64,000 nucleotides of DNA from Myroides phaeus (GTDB taxonomy: Bacteria > Bacteroidota > Bacteroidia > Flavobacteriales > Flavobacteriaceae): NCBI RefSeq assembly GCF_009799805.1, contig NZ_CP047050.1, positions 2,432,001-2,496,000 of the forward strand. Direction: 5' to 3'. Position 1 is the stretch's first letter; every line of letters begins with the position of its first letter. The position numbers and the translations under genes are program-made. Below, in pieces: positions 1 through 9,468 of this stretch. Under the pieces are notes generated by a model. That model worked only from the letters and a program-made list of their open reading frames with translations, was not told the DNA's origin and did not search any database.

Positions 1-1
1 G

Positions 2-526
2 ATGACTAAGATTTATATTATAAGGGAGGGATTAGAAGCTAATGGCTTCTTTGCTAATGTTGGAGCGTTCTTTAAAGATATAAACTATTCAGTGGCTCTT
101 ATCTTTATTGTACAGATATTGATGTTAATAGGTTATTTTATTATTGCAAATAAATACGCAATTCAGAAAGCTATTGCGATGTTGTGGGAAAGACAAGGAA
201 GTGAGTATATATCGTCTTATATCGCTCAACTCTTAGGGTATTTACAAGCTAAGCAACCTACCTTGTTTACGGATTCGCTGGATAAGCAAACCATAAAACA
301 AGAATTGATTAATATGAATGCTACGAATGTGGTAGCAAGTAATCTTCAAAGACGTACTACTAACTATATTTTATCTAAAGCTAAGGTTGGCGGTAAGGGA
401 AGCTTACTTCAGCAATTAACAACTTTGCGTTTTAATCCTATGGCATTTTTACCTGCTTTATGGGGATTTTATGCACTCGTAGTTTTACAAATATTGTTTA
501 TCGTGTATCTAAGGGTATTTGTCTAA
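2..526 (+). CDS. Membrane protein of unknown function, possibly cut by the window edge
   Basis: A 174-residue reading frame opens at the first ATG of the window; the true start could lie upstream, because no in-frame stop is visible before it. I do not recognise the family. Two hydrophobic segments are visible, one near residues 28-50 and one near residues 148-172, separated by a polar stretch of roughly 95 residues rich in Gln, Thr and Lys. This suggests a small inner-membrane protein with the polar middle on one side of the membrane. It ends just before a strong bidirectional hairpin. No function is assigned. Confidence 0.6.
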   Translation: MTKIYIIREGLEANGFFANVGAFFKDINYSVALIFIVQILMLIGYFIIANKYAIQKAIAMLWERQGSEYISSYIAQLLGYLQAKQPTLFTDSLDKQTIKQELINMNATNVVASNLQRRTTNYILSKAKVGGKGSLLQQLTTLRFNPMAFLPALWGFYALVVLQILFIVYLRVFV

Positions 527-537
527 CAGATTATAAT

Positions 538-573
538 AGAAAGGGCGAACTAATCTAATAGTTCGCCCTTTCT
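538..573. terminator. Bidirectional terminator
   Basis: A perfect 15-bp inverted repeat (538-552 and 559-573, loop 553-558) with a GC-rich core, AAGGGCGAAC/GTTCGCCCTT. It lies between two converging genes and can serve both. Confidence 0.85.
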
Positions 574-585
574 GTTATCTAATTA

Positions 586-2115
586 CTATTGTTCCATTAA
601 CAATTTAAAGTGGTTAATCATTCGCATATAATTGTCTATTGTAATAGACTCATTATCATTGTGAATTTGTCTTTGTTCGTATTGATTTACTTCAATTGGC
701 ATAAAACGAAATACGTTGTCAGAAACTAATTCATATTTATAAGCATCCGTACCACCAATGGTAAGATACGGTGTAATAATGGCGTTAGGATAATTCACGG
801 CAATTGTTTTCTCTAACTTTTTGAATTGTTCGCTTGTATGTGAAGATAATTGAGAGGGTTCACGTGCAGAAACTACATTGAACTCCACATCGTATCCTTT
901 ACATATTTTCTTTACGTGATTCAAAACATCTTCAACTGTATTTCCTTGTAAAATACGGAAGTTAACTGTGATCTCTGACGAAGCAGAAAGCACATTAGGT
1001 GCATCACTTGAATGAGCCATAGTTATTGCTGTTGTCGTTCTAATCAGCGCATTTGAACCTGGGTTTTTAGAGAGTGATTTAAGTAACGTATTTCCCAGTA
1101 ACCGCTTGTTTGAAATGGCCATTCTCGATTTAAAATCCATAGACCCTCCAATATTGTGTAAAAAGTTTTCAATAGGCGGAATCAATGTTGCTGGCATCTG
1201 TTCTGTATTCAGTTTCTCAATAATTTCTGCTGCTAATACCAAAGATCCTTTTGCAGGAGGCATAGATGAATGACCCCCTATACCATTTACTTTTATTTCT
1301 AATGTTAAGAATCCCTTTTCTGCAACGCCAATTAATGCAATAGCTTTGTCCACTTGTGGTAATACAGAAGTTGGACTCGTTACAAAACCTCCTTCGTCAT
1401 ATACTGCATCAAAGCGTATTCCTTTATTGTTGAAATACTCTGCTATTTTCACAGCACCTTGTCTACCACTTACTTCTTCATCTTGTCCAAATGCAAAGTA
1501 TATATCTTGATTAGGAACATATCCTTCTGCTAATAATGTATCAGCAGCTTCCATAATCGAAATAAGCATAGACTTCATATCAAGTGTTCCTCTACCATAG
1601 ATACGCCCATTTTTTATATCTCCACTAAAGGGATATCCTTCCCAACCTTCTTGGTAATTAGATAATGGGGTTGATGGTGTATTCAAATCCACAATCGCTT
1701 CATTGGGAACTGGATTGGCATCAAAATCATAGTTGTTTATCGGAACTACATCATAATGTGATAAAAACAAAAGGGGCTTTTTAGCACTATCTTTCCCTTT
1801 CCAATGAAATACTAATCCGTATGTATTTACCGTAGTTACATCCATCGATTGATAAACCTGTGGATATGCTTCTTGTAAAAAAGTTTTAAAATCGTCAAAA
1901 GGTTTGAAGTTTGTTTCTTCATAATGTACAGCGCTTACTGTTGGTATCTGTATAGCTTGTGACAATCTTAGAAGGGCGATTTTATTGGTAGGGTATTTCA
2001 TTGTTTCGTTATTTGCGTTTTCTTTAATTTGGAAATTAAATGTAAATGTTTTGACTATCATAATTGTAGCGATAACAAGTAATACAAGTATTCCAAATGT
2101 AATTATCTTCTTCAT
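586..2115 (-). CDS. M20 family metallopeptidase (PM20D1/carboxypeptidase S type)
   Basis: A predicted zinc peptidase or amidohydrolase of the M20 family, 509 residues. Family motifs appear in order: SHYDVVP (H120, D122 as metal ligand and activator), GRGTLDMK (D179, bridging metal), DEEVSG (E213 general base, E214 ligand), an acidic D240 before EGG, and a C-terminal GGTDAY and HNDNE block corresponding to the last ligands. Residues 4-22 are strongly hydrophobic, so the enzyme is probably anchored or exported, with its catalytic domain in the periplasm. The length and the HYDVVP form fit the PM20D1/CPS1 subgroup, which cleaves or forms N-acyl amino acids or acts on peptides; the substrate here is unknown. 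It is transcribed alone and shares a terminator with the converging gene on its left. Confidence 0.88.
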   Translation of the reverse strand: MKKIITFGILVLLVIATIMIVKTFTFNFQIKENANNETMKYPTNKIALLRLSQAIQIPTVSAVHYEETNFKPFDDFKTFLQEAYPQVYQSMDVTTVNTYGLVFHWKGKDSAKKPLLFLSHYDVVPINNYDFDANPVPNEAIVDLNTPSTPLSNYQEGWEGYPFSGDIKNGRIYGRGTLDMKSMLISIMEAADTLLAEGYVPNQDIYFAFGQDEEVSGRQGAVKIAEYFNNKGIRFDAVYDEGGFVTSPTSVLPQVDKAIALIGVAEKGFLTLEIKVNGIGGHSSMPPAKGSLVLAAEIIEKLNTEQMPATLIPPIENFLHNIGGSMDFKSRMAISNKRLLGNTLLKSLSKNPGSNALIRTTTAITMAHSSDAPNVLSASSEITVNFRILQGNTVEDVLNHVKKICKGYDVEFNVVSAREPSQLSSHTSEQFKKLEKTIAVNYPNAIITPYLTIGGTDAYKYELVSDNVFRFMPIEVNQYEQRQIHNDNESITIDNYMRMINHFKLLMEQ

Positions 2116-2369
2116 AATTCTGTGTCTTTTCGTATTGTATTACAATAACTAAGCCTTTTTAGAAGCAGAAGATAAAAAAAAGGGAGATTATATGTCTGTA
2201 TAGGTTTAAAAATAGGAATAATTACAAAGAAAATCTCATTCCTAATTAACCTAAGCTTTTTTTAGAGATTAGTTGAGGTTATGAGTTTGATTTGATAAAA
2301 AGACTATTTAAACAAAGCATACAGTTAATAAAAATAGTAATTTAGCTTCTTAAACATTTAATACAGCAG

Positions 2370-2858
2370 ATGAATAGATTTACAGCTATAGATTTTGAAA
2401 CAGCACAAGCAGATCGCTCAAGTATATGCCAAGTTGGTCTTGTAGTTTTTGAGGATAATAAAATAGTTGATACACTTAATGTGTTAGTTCAACCGCCTCA
2501 GAATTTATACTGGTCTAAGTTTGTAGATATTCACGGAATTTCTCCTGAGGACACGCAATTTTCGCCTACATTTGATGAGGTATGGCACCAGATAGAACCT
2601 TTTGTAAAAGATCAAAATGTTGTAGCTCACAACGGATTTGCATTTGACTTTCCAGTGTTAGCAAAAACATTAGGATACTACAATTTAGCTGTGCCTGAGT
2701 ATAATAAGTTTTGTACGTATCGAATTTATAAAAAAGGCTTAGCTGTATTGGCTGAGCAATACGACATAAAATTAAATCACCACGATGCTTTAAGTGATGC
2801 GAATGCTTGTGGACAATTATTCAATCAATATTTGTCAGAGGGAAATATCTTTCTATAA
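2370..2858 (+). CDS. DEDDh 3'-5' exonuclease, DnaQ/epsilon-like
   Basis: A 162-residue stand-alone exonuclease domain of the RNase T/DnaQ superfamily. The catalytic set is complete: D8 and E10 in the first motif (AIDFE), D93 in the second (HNGFAFD), and H138 with D143 in the third (HDALSDA), which makes it the DEDDh subtype. The superfamily removes nucleotides from DNA or RNA 3' ends using two metal ions. With no polymerase or other domain attached it is more likely a repair or RNA-trimming exonuclease, or a proofreading-like accessory, than the replicative epsilon subunit. It has no signal peptide and should be cytoplasmic. It appears monocistronic. Confidence 0.88.
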   Translation: MNRFTAIDFETAQADRSSICQVGLVVFEDNKIVDTLNVLVQPPQNLYWSKFVDIHGISPEDTQFSPTFDEVWHQIEPFVKDQNVVAHNGFAFDFPVLAKTLGYYNLAVPEYNKFCTYRIYKKGLAVLAEQYDIKLNHHDALSDANACGQLFNQYLSEGNIFL

Positions 2859-2973
2859 TAAACTTTTTAGTAGAGATAGGATCTCAAGTACTATTGCTAT
2901 AAATTATCTCTAAGGAATGTGTTTTTAATTGCACAAAGAATGTTAACTTGTATATAATATTAAATTTAGAAAT

Positions 2974-3519
2974 ATGAATAAGCATATTACCTGGATTGGA
3001 GAAGAACATTTGTCGATAGAAAAATGTCATATTATTGAGAAAGAACAAAGCTTTCACAGTAGAGGAGAAGTTGTGGGTAACAAGAATAATCAGGTATATG
3101 GTTTGGATTATCAAATTGTAGTTGATGAACAATGGGAAACACGATTTTTCTCAATTAATAGTTATCAAGGGCATAAACATTATAGTGTAAATGCACATAA
3201 GATTAATAATCTTTGGGTTATCGATGATATAGAGCGTCCAGAATTTAATGAATGTTTGGCTATTGATATAGCAACAACACCCTATACGAATACATTGCCT
3301 ATTAATCGTTTGAAATTAGTAATAGGAGAGTCTAAAGAATTAAGTGTGTTATATATTAATCCTTTAGAAGAACGAATTGCTTTAGTTATGCAGCGTTATA
3401 AACGTCTTTCAGAGGATACTTATTATTATGAAAACCTGTGGAATGACTTTAAAGCTACAATAACCGTAGATGAAGATGGTATTGTTAAAGATTATTCTGA
3501 TATGTATAAAGCAATTTAA
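2974..3519 (+). CDS. Putative glycolipid-binding protein (DUF1089 family)
   Basis: A 181-residue protein matching the putative glycolipid-binding family known from Pseudomonas PA1994. Visible family features are the N-terminal W7 with EEH and C18, a TPYTNTLPINRL block at residues 102-113, a Q140-R-Y motif followed by a Tyr-rich stretch, and a closing VDEDGIVKDY. The family fold is a curved barrel related to lipid-carrier folds; the ligand in bacteria is not established. There is no signal peptide, so it is probably cytoplasmic. The next gene starts 17 bp downstream and is likely co-transcribed, which would place this protein beside a membrane partner. I recognise the family from its conserved blocks by eye only. 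Confidence 0.75.
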   Translation: MNKHITWIGEEHLSIEKCHIIEKEQSFHSRGEVVGNKNNQVYGLDYQIVVDEQWETRFFSINSYQGHKHYSVNAHKINNLWVIDDIERPEFNECLAIDIATTPYTNTLPINRLKLVIGESKELSVLYINPLEERIALVMQRYKRLSEDTYYYENLWNDFKATITVDEDGIVKDYSDMYKAI

Positions 3520-3536
3520 CTTAGTAGTATTGATGT

Positions 3537-4109
3537 ATGAAGTCGGATCTTCTTAAAGAGCTATTTAGCAAGGCAGTTAAAGAAATACAGAGTCTTGTAA
3601 CCATTTCTTATTTATTAGCTGTGGGAATAGGGATGTTGTTTAACTTTTATAAGTACAAGCAATTTGGTATTAATATCTTTGACTATGCAGGAATATTTGA
3701 TTTCTTGATAGCGCCCTTTGCAGATTATAAAATCTTATTGTTTACAGTAGTTACAATTATAGCGACCTATTTGTTATATCGGTTTGATATCTATTGGCAA
3801 AGAAGGTATCCTGTTTCATATAAGCGTTATTCGTTTAATGTAGATCGTTTTGAAAGCTATAGAAAGATAAAAGGTAGTTTTTCTTTAATTATTTTTATCT
3901 TTTATTTATTTATAGCTGCTAATACTTATGGTAAGTTGACTAAGCGATTAATTGAAGAAGAAGCAACAGTTAGTCTTCGGTTTACAGATAATGAAGAGGA
4001 AGTAGGGAAGCTTATAGGGAAGACAAATGATGTGATCTTTTTATCAACTGATAAAGGAGTTAAGATAATTCCGATTACTTCTAATGTTAAAGAAATAAGA
4101 CTTAAGTAG
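3537..4109 (+). CDS. Small integral membrane protein, function unknown
   Basis: A 190-residue protein with hydrophobic segments near residues 18-36, 44-58, 64-83 and 112-130, followed by a C-terminal soluble tail of about 55 residues rich in Glu, Lys and Thr. It is predicted to be an inner-membrane protein with three or four spans. I do not recognise the family. It lies 17 bp after the glycolipid-binding family gene and the two probably form an operon ending at the hairpin at 4122-4161. Confidence 0.72.
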   Translation: MKSDLLKELFSKAVKEIQSLVTISYLLAVGIGMLFNFYKYKQFGINIFDYAGIFDFLIAPFADYKILLFTVVTIIATYLLYRFDIYWQRRYPVSYKRYSFNVDRFESYRKIKGSFSLIIFIFYLFIAANTYGKLTKRLIEEEATVSLRFTDNEEEVGKLIGKTNDVIFLSTDKGVKIIPITSNVKEIRLK

Positions 4110-4121
4110 TTTTATAATGAT

Positions 4122-4161
4122 ATATAGAAAAGGCTCACTATTAAGTGAGCCTTTTCTATAT
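4122..4161. terminator. Bidirectional terminator
   Basis: A perfect 18-bp inverted repeat (4122-4139 and 4144-4161) with core AAAAGGCTCACT, located between two converging genes. The right arm touches the stop codon of the DUF6048 gene. Confidence 0.88.
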
Positions 4162-5048
4162 TATTTGATTGTCTTTTTATTTTCTTCAATAAGCTTTAAT
4201 TCTTCAGCCTCCATTGGATTAGAAGGTTCAGACGGAACAACTTCTTTTCTGTCAATTAAGTTTCCTTCCAAATCATATTTAGCACCATCGTCTTCTGTAG
4301 GCATTACAAACCTGTTCTTTTTAGATTTGTAAAAAGGAATGAAGTAAGAAATAGAATAATTAAAACCAACTCCGATTGCTCCACTATGTTTTTTGTTAAA
4401 CCCAGGAATATATAGGTTTTCAAAATCTTCTGGTTGTTTTTGTGCTATTAAACCATTCAATCTTAAAGAGAATCCCATAAAAACATTATTAAAGACTCTT
4501 GTTTTAATACCAGCAACAAACTCTACCCAATGCGCAGAAAGTCCACTTTCTTTTCTGTTTATATCAACGCGTTGCGTTGGAAAATAAGGGTCTGTTGTAT
4601 AGGGTTTATACCAATCTAATGTTTGAGAAAAAGAGGCAATACCATATCTAAAACCAACATACATCAAATCCTCTCTATCCATCCAGTTGATATTCAGGTT
4701 GTAGTTTGCTCCTAATCTAAGATAGTTACCATTTGTTGTAAAACCGAAGTTGTTTTCATTTCTATCCATCTTATCGTGACCAATCTCTGCAGCAGCATAC
4801 CAGTTTTTAGTTAAACGGTAATCTCCTGTTATTTCAAATCCTGAATAAGTCTTGTCGTATAATGACCTTGTAGTTCTGAATAAGTCAACTCCTACACGTA
4901 AACCATATCGTTGTGGATAGAAGTGAATCTCCTTGTCAATAGAATCTCTTTGAGCTCCAAAGTCTTTCTTTGATGTTTCTTGAGCAACAGCAGAAAAAGC
5001 AAAAAGGAATAAACTACAACTAATAAAATATTTTAAAGTGCGCTTCAT
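4161..5048 (-). CDS. DUF6048 family outer-membrane protein
   Basis: A 295-residue protein with a signal peptide (cleavage after AVAQ, about residue 22), then alternating aromatic/polar strands typical of an outer-membrane beta-barrel, for example YGLRVGVDLFR and YLRLGANYNLNI. The C-terminal 45 residues are acidic and low in hydrophobics, and look like a periplasmic tail. I assign it to DUF6048, a Bacteroidota envelope family of unknown function. Its start lies inside the end of the upstream DUF6452 gene (29-bp overlap), so translation is probably coupled and the two proteins may work together. Confidence 0.78.
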   Translation of the reverse strand: MKRTLKYFISCSLFLFAFSAVAQETSKKDFGAQRDSIDKEIHFYPQRYGLRVGVDLFRTTRSLYDKTYSGFEITGDYRLTKNWYAAAEIGHDKMDRNENNFGFTTNGNYLRLGANYNLNINWMDREDLMYVGFRYGIASFSQTLDWYKPYTTDPYFPTQRVDINRKESGLSAHWVEFVAGIKTRVFNNVFMGFSLRLNGLIAQKQPEDFENLYIPGFNKKHSGAIGVGFNYSISYFIPFYKSKKNRFVMPTEDDGAKYDLEGNLIDRKEVVPSEPSNPMEAEELKLIEENKKTIK

Positions 5049-5538
5049 CTTCGTCTACTATTTCGTTTGTTTCAGTTATATATTGTTTAATCCAATTTCC
5101 TGTTGTGCTTGCTGCATCACCATTTAATTGCGGAGAAGTTCCATCTTGACTTAATGAAAATGTAGAAACATATCCACACGCTTTATTAAAATACTTTGTA
5201 GTTATTTTATACTTAAAAGTAAGCGTGTCGTATAAAGTTACAGATTCGTTATCAATTCTTTGAGTAGACTTTAGTATCCACGCAGTTTCAGCTTGATCTA
5301 AACGCAATGGTAATGATAGTTTATTTCCTGTGCTAAAAATCACATCATCTTCACGACCAGCTACAAAAGCTTCAACCCTTTCATTTCTTGGAATGTCTTG
5401 GTCGTCATAGTTATAGAACTCTACGCGGAAGCTTGGAGTTGTAGGTTCTGTCTCTGCACAGATATCATCTTTTTCACAAGCTACAAAAGCTATGCTACCA
5501 ATGCATAATAGTACACCTGCTAATATTAATTTTTTCAT
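5020..5538 (-). CDS. DUF6452 family lipoprotein
   Basis: A 172-residue predicted lipoprotein: a hydrophobic signal ends at C21 (FVAC, followed by EKDD). The mature part is a short beta-rich domain with the pattern FRVEFYNYDDQDIPR near residues 37-51. I assign DUF6452, which in flavobacteria I recall sitting between rlmD and the DUF6048 gene. Here the DUF6048 gene is directly downstream with a 29-bp overlap, but rlmD is more than 5 kb away beyond the lactate operon. A candidate -7 box (TATTTTTG, minus strand) lies at 5571-5578, about 30 bp upstream of the ATG. Confidence 0.75.
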   Translation of the reverse strand: MKKLILAGVLLCIGSIAFVACEKDDICAETEPTTPSFRVEFYNYDDQDIPRNERVEAFVAGREDDVIFSTGNKLSLPLRLDQAETAWILKSTQRIDNESVTLYDTLTFKYKITTKYFNKACGYVSTFSLSQDGTSPQLNGDAASTTGNWIKQYITETNEIVDEDEAHFKIFY

Positions 5539-5787
5539 ATAGAATCTTTACACTGTCTTATATAAGTTGTCAAAAATACTAAAACTAATTCATAAGTCTC
5601 TAATAAAATAGTGGTATAGTTTGGTGTAGAAAACCTCAAAATTTATAACATAAAATTAAGTTAAACAAGCTTATTAGTATTTAATCATTCTAAATTAAGG
5701 GGTATTGAGTGATTGTTTTACTGATTATGCGTGAAAAAAGTGTTTTTGACCTTACCTTTAAGGGGCTAAAAAATAAATAAAATAATA

Positions 5788-7323
5788 ATGTTAGAATCTA
5801 TTTCCTCAGGATTGATACTGCTTGCAGCTACTCCTGTTGTACTCTTGATTGTTTTGCTTGGCTTCTTAAAAATGCCAGGAGAGAAAAGTGCTTTTATCAC
5901 GTTGGTTGTCACAATTTTAATCGCCATTTTTGGTTTTGAATTATCAGTAAACGACACAGCATTGTCTGTTCTTTACGGAGTAATTAAAGCAGTTTTTCCG
6001 ATACTTATCATCATTTTAATGGCTATTTATAGCTACAATGTTCAAGTACAAACAGAGAAAATAGAAGTAATAAAACAGCAGTTTTCTGCGATTTCTGAAG
6101 ACAAAGCGATTCAAGTTTTGCTTTTAACATGGGGATTTGGGGGATTATTAGAAGGTATGGCAGGTTTTGGAACTGCTGTAGCTATTCCAGCAGCTATCTT
6201 AATTAGCTTAGGATTCAAACCAATGTTTTCTGCCGTTGTAAGTTTAGTAGCAAATAGTGTTCCTACAGCTTTTGGTGCAGTTGGTATTCCTGTTATTGTA
6301 TTGGCGAGAGAGGTTGATATGGCAGACCAAATTACTACGATTAGTGCAAATGTAGTTTGGCAATTGGCTATTTTAATGTTCTTGATCCCATTTGTAATCT
6401 TAACATTAACGAGTAAATCAGTTAAGTCAATTCCAAGAAATATTATATTAGGTGGATTAACTGGAGCAGTAACTTTAGCTGTTCAATATTATGCAGCAGT
6501 ATATATTGGTGCAGAAACTCCTGCAATTTTAGGGAGTATAGCGTCAATTTTTGTTATTATTGCATTCGGAAAAATTACAGCTAAAAAGAGTACTGAGAAA
6601 AAAGAGGTAATCAACTTCTCAGGAAAAGAAATATTCCAAGCGTGGAGTGTATATGGTCTTATCTTAATCTTAGTATTATTGACAAGTCCACTTTTCCCAA
6701 TTACAGCTTGGTTGAAAGAAAATGTTACTATTTTCCAAACTGTCTTTAGCTTTGATATAGCAGGGGCGGCGAGAAAAGTAGGAATCTACTGGTTGACAGA
6801 TACAGGTGTTTTAATCTTTGTGAGTTCAATAGTAGGTGGATTAATTCAAGGTAGTTCATTGTCTAAATTATTCAAGTTATTAGGTAAGACAACTTTGCAA
6901 TTGAAAAAGACTGTAATTACAGTTAGCTGTTTAATCGCTTTATCTACATTGATGGATTTCTCAGGAATGATCTCTGTATTAGGGTTGGCGTTAGCAGCGG
7001 GTACAGGAGCGTTTTATCCTTTCTTTGCACCAGCAATTGGGGCATTAGGAACGTTCTTAACAGGTAGTGATACCTCTTCAAACATCTTATTTGGTAAGTT
7101 ACAAGCAACTGTTGCCGATCAAATCGGGGCAGATAAAGGTTGGTTAGCTGCGGCTAATACAGCAGGTGCAACGGGTGGTAAGATTATTTCTCCACAAAGT
7201 ATTGCAGTCGCTACAACAGCTTGTAATCAACAAGGTCAAGAAGGTGTTATTTTAAAAAGAGCAATTGTTTTCGCGTTAGTATATATTATTATCGCAGGAA
7301 TCGTTGTTTATATTGGTAGTTAA
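5788..7323 (+). CDS. lutP: L-lactate permease (LctP family)
   Basis: A 511-residue integral membrane transporter of the lactate permease family, carrying lactate (often also glycolate) across the inner membrane with protons. The protein is hydrophobic throughout with about 12-14 predicted spans. The family hallmark GGLLEGMAGFGTAVAIP occurs near residues 118-134, with NSVPTAFGAVGIPV following and a second glycine-rich repeat (AATGGKIISPQSIAVA) near the C-terminus. It is the first gene of a tight operon with lutA, lutB and lutC, so it supplies the substrate for the iron-sulphur lactate oxidase. The symbol follows the Bacillus operon; lctP is equally suitable. Confidence 0.93.
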   Translation: MLESISSGLILLAATPVVLLIVLLGFLKMPGEKSAFITLVVTILIAIFGFELSVNDTALSVLYGVIKAVFPILIIILMAIYSYNVQVQTEKIEVIKQQFSAISEDKAIQVLLLTWGFGGLLEGMAGFGTAVAIPAAILISLGFKPMFSAVVSLVANSVPTAFGAVGIPVIVLAREVDMADQITTISANVVWQLAILMFLIPFVILTLTSKSVKSIPRNIILGGLTGAVTLAVQYYAAVYIGAETPAILGSIASIFVIIAFGKITAKKSTEKKEVINFSGKEIFQAWSVYGLILILVLLTSPLFPITAWLKENVTIFQTVFSFDIAGAARKVGIYWLTDTGVLIFVSSIVGGLIQGSSLSKLFKLLGKTTLQLKKTVITVSCLIALSTLMDFSGMISVLGLALAAGTGAFYPFFAPAIGALGTFLTGSDTSSNILFGKLQATVADQIGADKGWLAAANTAGATGGKIISPQSIAVATTACNQQGQEGVILKRAIVFALVYIIIAGIVVYIGS

Positions 7324-7342
7324 AATATATAAAAACAAATAT

Positions 7343-8083
7343 ATGAGAGTTGGATTATTTATTCCTTGCTACGTGAATGCGGCATATCCGGAAGTAGGTG
7401 TAGCAAGTTATAAGCTATTAACACATTTTGGTGTAGAGGTTGATTATCCTGTAGATCAAACATGTTGTGGGCAGCCTATGGCTAATGCGGGTTTTGAAGA
7501 TAAAGCATTACCATTGGCAAATCAATTTAATAAATTATTTGATCAATATGATTATATAGTTGCTCCTTCGGGAAGTTGCGTTGGGTTCGTAAAAGATTCT
7601 TACCCGCGTATTATGGAGAAAGAAGGATGTACAAGTAAGGTTAGCGGTAAAGTATATGATATGTGTGAGTTTTTACACGACATTTTAAAAGTTGAAGCAC
7701 TTCCAGGTGTTTTCCCACATAAAGTGAGCTTACATAATAGTTGCCACGGTTTAAGAGAGCTTAAATTAGGGTCGGCAAGTGAGTTAAATATTAAACCTTA
7801 CTCTAAAGTAAAAGATTTATTAAGATTAGTAAAAGGTGTAGAAGTTGTAGAACCAGAAAGAGTAGATGAGTGTTGTGGTTTTGGTGGAATGTTTTCTATC
7901 GAGGAGCCTGCTGTATCTATTAGAATGGGGAATGATAAGGTTTCTTGTCATACTGCAACTGGTGCTGAATATATTACAGGACCAGACAGTTCTTGTTTGA
8001 TGCATATGGGGGGAATTGTAGACAAAAAAGGTCTGCCAATTAAAACCATTCACGTAGTAGAAATATTCGCAGCTGGATTATAA
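7343..8083 (+). CDS. lutA: Lactate utilisation protein A, (Fe-S)-binding
   Basis: A 246-residue subunit of the LutABC L-lactate oxidising complex, which converts lactate to pyruvate in the cytoplasm. It has the two CCG-type domains of the family: CCG at residues 41-43 with S78-C79, and NSCHG (132-136) with CCGFGG at 177-182 and a later SSC. The CCG domains bind an iron-sulphur cluster or act in heterodisulphide-reductase-like complexes. The reading frame is open upstream to 7304, overlapping lutP, but the ATG at 7343 gives the conserved MRVGLFIPCYVN start. The stop is 4 bp before lutB. Confidence 0.94.
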   Translation: MRVGLFIPCYVNAAYPEVGVASYKLLTHFGVEVDYPVDQTCCGQPMANAGFEDKALPLANQFNKLFDQYDYIVAPSGSCVGFVKDSYPRIMEKEGCTSKVSGKVYDMCEFLHDILKVEALPGVFPHKVSLHNSCHGLRELKLGSASELNIKPYSKVKDLLRLVKGVEVVEPERVDECCGFGGMFSIEEPAVSIRMGNDKVSCHTATGAEYITGPDSSCLMHMGGIVDKKGLPIKTIHVVEIFAAGL

Positions 8084-8087
8084 GATT

Positions 8088-9461
8088 ATGGGTAGTACAA
8101 AACATTCACAGAATGCTGGCGTTTTTCAGCAGGATTCAGAAAAGGCTGCTTGGCATAATAATGCCTTGTGGTTTGTAAGAGAAAAAAGAGACCGTATGTC
8201 TAAGACAATTCCTGAATGGGAAGAACTTAGAGCTATGGGAGAAAAAATAAAGTTACATAGTGTTAGTAATTTAGATGTTTATTTGGAAGAGTTTTCAACT
8301 AACGCTGAAGCTAACGGAGTAATTGTACACTGGGCTAAAGATGCTGAAGAGCACAATGCTATTGTACATTCAATTCTTGAAAAACACAATGCTAAGAAAA
8401 TGGTAAAAAGTAAGTCTATGCTTACTGAAGAGTGTGAGCTTAACCATTACTTAGAGGCTAAGGGAATTGATGTTATTGAAAGTGACTTAGGAGAGCGTAT
8501 TTTACAGTTAAATGGTACTGCGCCTTCACATATCGTACTTCCTGCTATTCATATGAAAAGAGAGGAAGTAGGGGAATTATTCAGTGAGAAATTAAACACT
8601 GAAAAAGGAAATAGTGATCCTACGTACTTAACTCGTGCTGCAAGAGCGTCATTGAGAAATGATTTCTTAACTGCTGATGTTGCAATGACTGGAGTTAACT
8701 TCGGTGTAGCTTCTACAGGAGAGGTTGTTGTGTGTACTAATGAAGGGAATGCCGATATGGGTACTTCATTAGCTAAGGTGCACATCGCTTCTATGGGACT
8801 TGAAAAAGTTATCCCTAACAGAGAGTGTTTAGCGGTATTTACACGTTTATTAGCGCGTTCTGCTACAGGACAACCTACAACAACGTATACGTCTCATTTC
8901 CAAAAACCAATTGAGGGTGCAGAATTTCACATCATCATTGTAGATAATGGGCGTAGTGATATTCTTACAAATGAAGATCACATCAAATCATTAAACTGTA
9001 TCCGTTGTGGTGCGTGTATGAATACGTGTCCGGTTTACAGACGTAGTGGTGGATATTCATATACTTACTTTATTCCTGGACCTATTGGTATTAACTTAGG
9101 AATGCTTAAAGATCCTGTGAAACACAGTGAAAACCTTTCTGCTTGTTCGCTATGTTATTCTTGTAATAACGTATGTCCAGTGCGTATTGACTTGGCAGAT
9201 CAGATTTATAAATGGCGTCAAGATTTAGATTCTTTAGGAAAAGCAAATGCTTCTAAGAAACTTATTTCTTCTGGTATGCAGTTTTTATTTACACATCCAG
9301 CGTTGTTTAGAACAAGTTTGAAATTCTCTTCATTAGCAAAATATGCGCCTCGTTCGTTGACTTTTGGATTGAAAGAATGGGAAGATGGTCGTTCGTTACC
9401 TCCTTTTGCAAAAGAGTCTTTTACAGAAATGTGGAAGAAAGGTAAGGTTCAAAAAAAATAG
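8088..9461 (+). CDS. lutB: Lactate utilisation protein B, 4Fe-4S ferredoxin-type
   Basis: A 457-residue iron-sulphur subunit of the lactate oxidase complex. The N-terminal half is a LUD-type domain (FGVASTGEVVV near 205-215). Two ferredoxin-type Cys sets are complete: C304, C307, C310, C314 and C353, C356, C359, C363, each ending in CP. Residues 415-457 are a basic, Pro-containing tail. Both LutB and LutC carry the LUD fold, and LutB links lactate oxidation to electron transfer. It starts 4 bp after lutA and ends 7 bp before lutC, so the three subunits are co-transcribed and probably made in similar amounts. Confidence 0.95.
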   Translation: MGSTKHSQNAGVFQQDSEKAAWHNNALWFVREKRDRMSKTIPEWEELRAMGEKIKLHSVSNLDVYLEEFSTNAEANGVIVHWAKDAEEHNAIVHSILEKHNAKKMVKSKSMLTEECELNHYLEAKGIDVIESDLGERILQLNGTAPSHIVLPAIHMKREEVGELFSEKLNTEKGNSDPTYLTRAARASLRNDFLTADVAMTGVNFGVASTGEVVVCTNEGNADMGTSLAKVHIASMGLEKVIPNRECLAVFTRLLARSATGQPTTTYTSHFQKPIEGAEFHIIIVDNGRSDILTNEDHIKSLNCIRCGACMNTCPVYRRSGGYSYTYFIPGPIGINLGMLKDPVKHSENLSACSLCYSCNNVCPVRIDLADQIYKWRQDLDSLGKANASKKLISSGMQFLFTHPALFRTSLKFSSLAKYAPRSLTFGLKEWEDGRSLPPFAKESFTEMWKKGKVQKK

Positions 9462-9468
9462 TAGAGTT

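Noticed and set aside
2884..3132. An 82-residue minus-strand frame overlapping the glycolipid-binding gene.
   Set aside because: Lies antisense to a clear gene with family motifs; it is a shadow frame.
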